Assembly (NCBI GenBank): GCA_025765615.1
Contig: JAIVFJ010000180.1
Location: 1 to 64,000, forward strand
Direction of reading: 5' to 3'
Length of the DNA stretch: 64,000 nt
Source of the DNA: Zopfochytrium polystomum
Taxonomy: Eukaryota; Chytridiomycota; Chytridiomycetes; Chytridiales; Chytridiaceae
Shown: piece by piece, positions 59,829 to 64,000 of the stretch
How positions within the stretch are numbered: the stretch's first letter is position 1
Layout of the letters: each line of letters opens with the position of its first letter
Translations under genes and position numbers: made by a program
The notes under the pieces: generated by a model
Databases searched by the model: none
The model's input: the letters and a program-made list of their open reading frames with translations, nothing else
What the model was told of the DNA's origin: nothing

Positions 59829-60345
59829 TGGTCAATCCTACTGCAAAATAAAAAGAAGAAAAAAAAAATAATAATAATTCACATGAAGTTCTCTCTGGTC
59901 GCGCTTCACCATCAAGACCAAAGCAATAGGACCCCACCTTCTTCTTTCGCTCGGTCGCTCGGTCGCTCCGAGAACGCACGCACATGCACGCACAAAATAA
60001 CGAAAACGAGAGCGAATTCCCCAGGGAGAAAAAAACAAAAAATACTTCGTGGCAAACATGTACGCAGCACAGATCAATACTTTTTTTTCTTTTCTTTTCG
60101 GGCCGTTCGCCAGTCGGCAGACCATCGGGGGCCAAGGTCGCATCCGTGCTGCACGAGAGCGAAAAAAAAAAAAGGAAAAAAACGAGAACAGGCAGGGACA
60201 AGGGAGTGGTTGAACCGGGTGCGTTGGAACAAGGGGGAGGGAGAAAACGAGACAGCCAGCGAGAGAGAACCAAACACAAGAAGATACACAGAGAACAAGG
60301 AAGGGAGGGAGAAAAAAAAGGAATCGCAATGATTCAGAACGAAAA
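59829..60345. other. Spacer between MON1 and the prion-like gene
   Basis: About 520 bp, A-rich on the plus strand. Presumably the MON1 promoter and the 3' UTR of the neighbouring minus-strand gene. No gene supported. Confidence 0.5.
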
Positions 60346-62215
60346 TCAGTACTTTGGCTGCTGGCCGTAGGGGTTCTGGTTGTTGTTCTGCTGGCCGTAG
60401 GTCGACGACTGCTGAGTCTGTTGGCCGTATGTCGACGGCTGCGTGTTGGATCCATAGCTGGCAACTGAGCCACTGCTGTTGTTGTAGCTGCCCCCAGTAG
60501 TGTTGCCGGCGCCATATTCAGTTGCTCCGCCATACCCGGGTGTTGACGAGTGGTGCGCACCGCCTGCATGGTGGGCTCCACCGTGTTGCCCGCCGTGCTG
60601 TGGGTTATGGGAACCGTGCTGGGTGTGTTGACCACCGCCTTGCTGCTGCGAGTAACCCGTGGTGGTGGTAGAACCGGATCCACCGTAATTACTTCCTGCG
60701 CCGTAGTTGGGCGTCGAATCCGAAGAGCCAGAGTTGTAGGCCGAAGATCCGTGCTGACCATATGTGGAGGCCGGAGGCGGTTGGCTGTAACCTTGCTGGG
60801 AGGGAGTCGAGTACGAAGCTGTCGTTCCGCTCCCGTACGATGAAGTCGACGTCTGCTGACCGTAAGTGGATGGCGGAGGCTGCTGGCCGTACCCTGGTTG
60901 GGAGGATGACGAGTACGAAGACGCCGTTCCGCTGCCGTACGATGAAGTCGACGACTGTTGGCCGTAGCCAGACTGCGAGCTCTGCGAGTCGCCGTAGCCC
61001 GAAGGCTTTTGCGCCACGCCGTAGGATGGCGTCGACGAGTTGCCACCGGTGTTGGTGGTTGACTGACCATATCCAGAAGACTGCGTGTTCTGCGGCTCGC
61101 CATAACCAGAAGGCTTCTGGGCGCCACCGTACGAAGAAGGTTGGGTGGTGGTGGAAGTGTTCCCACCACCGTAAGTGGATGTCGAGGTGCCACTTCCATA
61201 GGCTGAGCTGCTACCGTATGTTTGGCCTTGCGGGGGCTGCTGACCGCCACCGTACGAAGAGGCTTGGTTGTATCCGGAATCCGGCTTGTTTGATCCGCTA
61301 TACCCAGTGGTCGCGCTTTGCTGCGACCCGTACGAAGTCGACGACGGAGGCTGCGATCCGCTGTTTCCGCCGTATGGGGAAGACTGGTTGTTGTAGCCAG
61401 AACCCTGGCTTTGGTTAGAGCCTTGATTGTAGCCGGATCCTTGGTTGTAGCTTGACTGGTTCAAGGAGGAGTCACCGTAGGCGGAGCCAGAGGGCTTTTG
61501 TCCGTAGGTTGACGATTGATCTCCCGAAGAGTAAGACGTCGGCTGGTTGTAGCCTGACTGAGGCTTGGACTGGCCGTATGCAGAGTTATTGTTGCTCCCG
61601 ACAGCCGAGTCGTCTGCCTCGCAGGAAAAGTCAACGACACAAAGGAAGCGTCAGATACAGAAATGGCCGTGGAATCGTCGCTTACATTGAGCCAGAGCAT
61701 GGTCGCGGGCTTCGTTCTTCATCTTTTCCATGTCGTACCCCTTCTCCTTGAGGTTGTGGGTGCTGAAGAGCTTCTCCACTTCCATCATGGCCATCTTTGC
61801 AATCATGTCGCGAATTCCGCCGCCGCCGCCGCCGCCACCGCCGCCGAGAAGGGCGGCAAGGGCACCGAGTCCACCAGCGGCGCCGAGCGGCGCGACCGCA
61901 CTGCTCTGAGCCTGAGGCGGTGGGGAGCTTTGCGCGCCCAAAAGGCCACCGGCTATGGCACCCAAGCCTCCGAGACCGCCTCCGCTTCCACCGCTTCCGC
62001 CGCCGCCGCCGCCGCCAGCGAGCATGCCTGAAAGGGCACCAGCAAGGCCGGCCGCACCGCCGCCGCCTCCACCACCTCCTCCGCCGCCGCCACCCAGCAT
62101 TCCGGTCAAGGCACCAGCGAGACCGCCGACACCGCCGCCACCGCCTCCGCCGCCGCTGCCACCACTGTTTCCGCTCATAAAGCTTGTCGCGAGTTTGATT
62201 GCTGTAGCGTGTGTT

Positions 62216-62261
<46 letters not shown>

Positions 62262-63045
62262 TAAATGTGCGAGAATGTGCGTGAGTGGAAAATATAAGAA
62301 AGGAGTAATAAAAGGCGCAGCGGTGGGCCTCATTCAGCACAAAAAGTCATGGACCACCCGCTTTCGTCCTTGCAGGACAGATGAAGACACTGAGAGGGTT
62401 GCTCGCCCCACCCACATGCGACGCGTTGTTTCCACTCACCCTGCATTCCAGCGGCGCTCGAAAAGTCCCTCTGAGTCGGCTCACCTCCGCCGCTGCCCAC
62501 GTCGCGGCTGCGAGGTCCGCCACCGTCACTGCCAGAGCCATAGATTTTCTGCACGGTTGAAAGATTCATAAGCGCGCGGCGTGTTTGTGAGTGTTAGCCG
62601 CATGCAGTGCAGTGGGTGGTGGAAGTAGTTGGTACGGTGGGTGGAGATTGGTTCGGGGGGGACAAGGAAGGTTGGTGGCGCAACCGGGAAAAAGAGAAAC
62701 GGGCCCCAGCATTCACGAGTGCTGCAAGGACTCGGCAGCAGCAGCAGCAGCAGCAGAAGCAGCCAAGTCCTTCAGCCATGCACACGCTCCGAGGAGCGCG
62801 CGTGTGCGCTTGTGCGCTCGTTGGGCGTGATGGGCGAAGCGGCGTCGGAAAGTGGGGAGGACGGGTTGGGAAAATGAGAGTGGGGGACTGGTGGCCAAGC
62901 AGGTCAATCTGGACGCGTTTCAGCGTTTCACCGCGCCGGCGGGCGGCCAACGCGGGCGGGCAGGGGTGGGACTGAGAATGGCAGCGCAGGAGCTCTCGCT
63001 CTCTGCCCTCTCTCTCGCTCTCTCTGTGGCTCTCTCTCTCTCTGT

Positions 63046-63095
<50 letters not shown>

Positions 63096-63214
63096 GTCGT
63101 CTCTCTCTCGCTCTCTCTCTCTCTCTCTCGCTGTGGCAAGCAAGTGCTTACGGCGTGCGCGTCGTTGTGGTCGGTGGTGTCAAGCTTGGACAGGGCCGCC
63201 ACGATGGAGTCCAT
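60346..63214 (-). CDS. Prion-like [G/S]Y-rich low-complexity protein
   Basis: Four exons: 63214-63152, 62548-62440, 62201-61686 and 61613-60346 (651 aa, phases consistent; the last acceptor GAGGCAG restores DSAVGSNNN). Exon 1 starts MDSIVAALSKLD. Exon 3 is a poly-Gly module punctuated by near-identical GLAGALTGMLGG and GLAGALSGMLAGG units and ends with a helix (MIAKMAMMEVEKLFSTHNLK). Exon 4 is about 420 residues of Tyr, Gln, Ser and Gly with imperfect repeats such as STSSYGSGTA and GYGQQPPPSTYGQ. The composition is that of FUS-type or yeast prion-like domains that phase separate, without RNA-binding domains in view. Function unknown. The family resembles other fungal short-helix plus Gln/Gly-rich proteins only in composition. 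Introns contain (GT)n and (CT)n runs. Confidence 0.75.
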
Positions 63215-63307
63215 TGTTGCTGTTGTTGTTGTTGTTGGTTATGAACGAATGAGAGTGAAGGGTGAGGGTGGCTGCAGCGTGTGTGTGTGTGTGTGTGTGT
63301 GGGTGTG

Positions 63308-63341
<34 letters not shown>

Positions 63342-63523
63342 TTCCCAGTTCCCAGTTAAAGTACAGGGGTTTGTTTGTCTCTCTGTCGCTCTGTCTCTCT
63401 GTCTCTCTCTCTGTCTCTCTGTTCTCTCGCTCTCTCTGACTCCTTTCTCCACACGCGCACTCATCGCAGATCTTGTCTCTGCCTGGTTGGCGGATCGCCC
63501 CAGAGAAAGAGAGAGACGGTATA

Positions 63524-63563
<40 letters not shown>

Positions 63564-63842
63564 GGAGAGAGAGAGAGAGAGAGCGATGGAATCCCGATGG
63601 TGGGAGTCGGTACCTTGCTATTTAATGTTACCCACCTTCGTCGAATCTGCCCACCTGCCTATAACACCTTCCCTGTATACCAGTATCTGTCTACACACCT
63701 TCCGCGCAATCCACTTCAAGTAAGAACCGTTCGTGTTCGTATACGTAACATACATTCTGTACTGTACGACGTTACGTGTTTCTACTCTTACTGTTTATTT
63801 AGTACACATTTCCACGAATAATAGTGTAGTCCTACGCTGCTA
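63215..63842. other. Microsatellite-rich spacer
   Basis: Holds (GT)n (about 63279-63302), a (GATT)n tract (about 63310-63338, seven units), CT runs (63376-63440) and GA runs (63531-63584) in the 5' flank of the prion-like gene. No gene supported. Confidence 0.6.
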
Positions 63843-64000
63843 TTAGCAAGAACAAACAAAAAGTAACCACTTAATGTCCTCAACATCCTCAAAGCTGAGA
63901 CGACGGCGCTGGCGCTCCTCCGCGTCCTCCTCCTCCTCCTCGGCCTTGCCGCGGGGATATCGCTGGCGACGCAGCACCACCAGCCAGCGTCAGAAACACC
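63843..64000 (-). CDS. Possible C-terminus of a gene cut by the window edge
   Basis: Minus-strand sequence encodes a basic/acidic stretch (GKAEEEEEDAEERQRRRLSF then EDVEDIKW) followed by LLFVCSC and a stop. The charged helical composition looks like real coding sequence, but the frame has a stop upstream near 63990, so a splice acceptor or a different frame must start the exon. Partial; no family assigned. Confidence 0.35.

Overview
The window is eukaryotic nuclear DNA, most likely from an intron-rich, early-diverging (chytrid-like) fungus. The evidence is GT-AG introns in almost every gene, very dense CT/GA, CA/GT and poly-T/poly-A microsatellites in introns and 5' flanks, and a fungal gene set: an Lcp5/neuroguidin-type processome factor, Bzz1/TOCA-type F-BAR-SH3, a Zds-type C-terminal block, a Spa2-homology-domain protein, MON1, GH35, and MATE and APC transporters. 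The fungal placement is inference; no rRNA, tRNA or CRISPR array was found to anchor it.

Layout. 1.3-7.5 kb: a myristoylation-type low-complexity protein (+), a small two-TM protein (-), OHCU decarboxylase of purine/ureide catabolism (-) and an Lcp5/neuroguidin-like factor (+). 7.5-10.5 kb: gene-poor, with a foldback MITE-like element. 10.5-15.4 kb: an F-box/WD40 protein (+) convergent with a 13-exon F-BAR/SH3 protein (-). 15.7-19.4 kb: a tandem array of a multi-pass membrane protein family, two intact 11-exon copies and a decayed third. 19.4-21.3 kb: decayed coding relics. 22.2-25 kb: a PH-domain protein (+). 27-30.6 kb: a putative secreted protein, a weak coiled-coil gene and a frame-broken membrane protein. 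31.2-37 kb: GH35 beta-galactosidase and a secreted agmatinase-type ureohydrolase (-). 38.6-43 kb: APC permease (+) and MATE transporter (-). 45.3-50.9 kb: a large Zds-like protein (-). 51.5-53.5 kb: a copia relic and a large inverted-repeat structure. 54.9-63.2 kb: Spa2-domain protein, MON1 and a prion-like [G/S]Y-rich protein, all on the minus strand. The right edge may hold the C-terminus of a further gene.

Exon structures were assembled by hand from splice signals, phase and family resemblance. Where exon coordinates are given, the spliced length is a multiple of three.

Most striking: the two tandem membrane-protein genes share an exon-for-exon identical architecture (14-46-175-17-119-5-35-205-27-4-172 nt) that includes 5-nt and 4-nt micro-exons and a 17-nt exon. 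Separately, ten reading-frame breaks in six genes all have the same sign (one extra base). Six of them coincide with G/C/A homopolymers, which suggests systematic homopolymer over-calling or, less likely, real +1 shifts.
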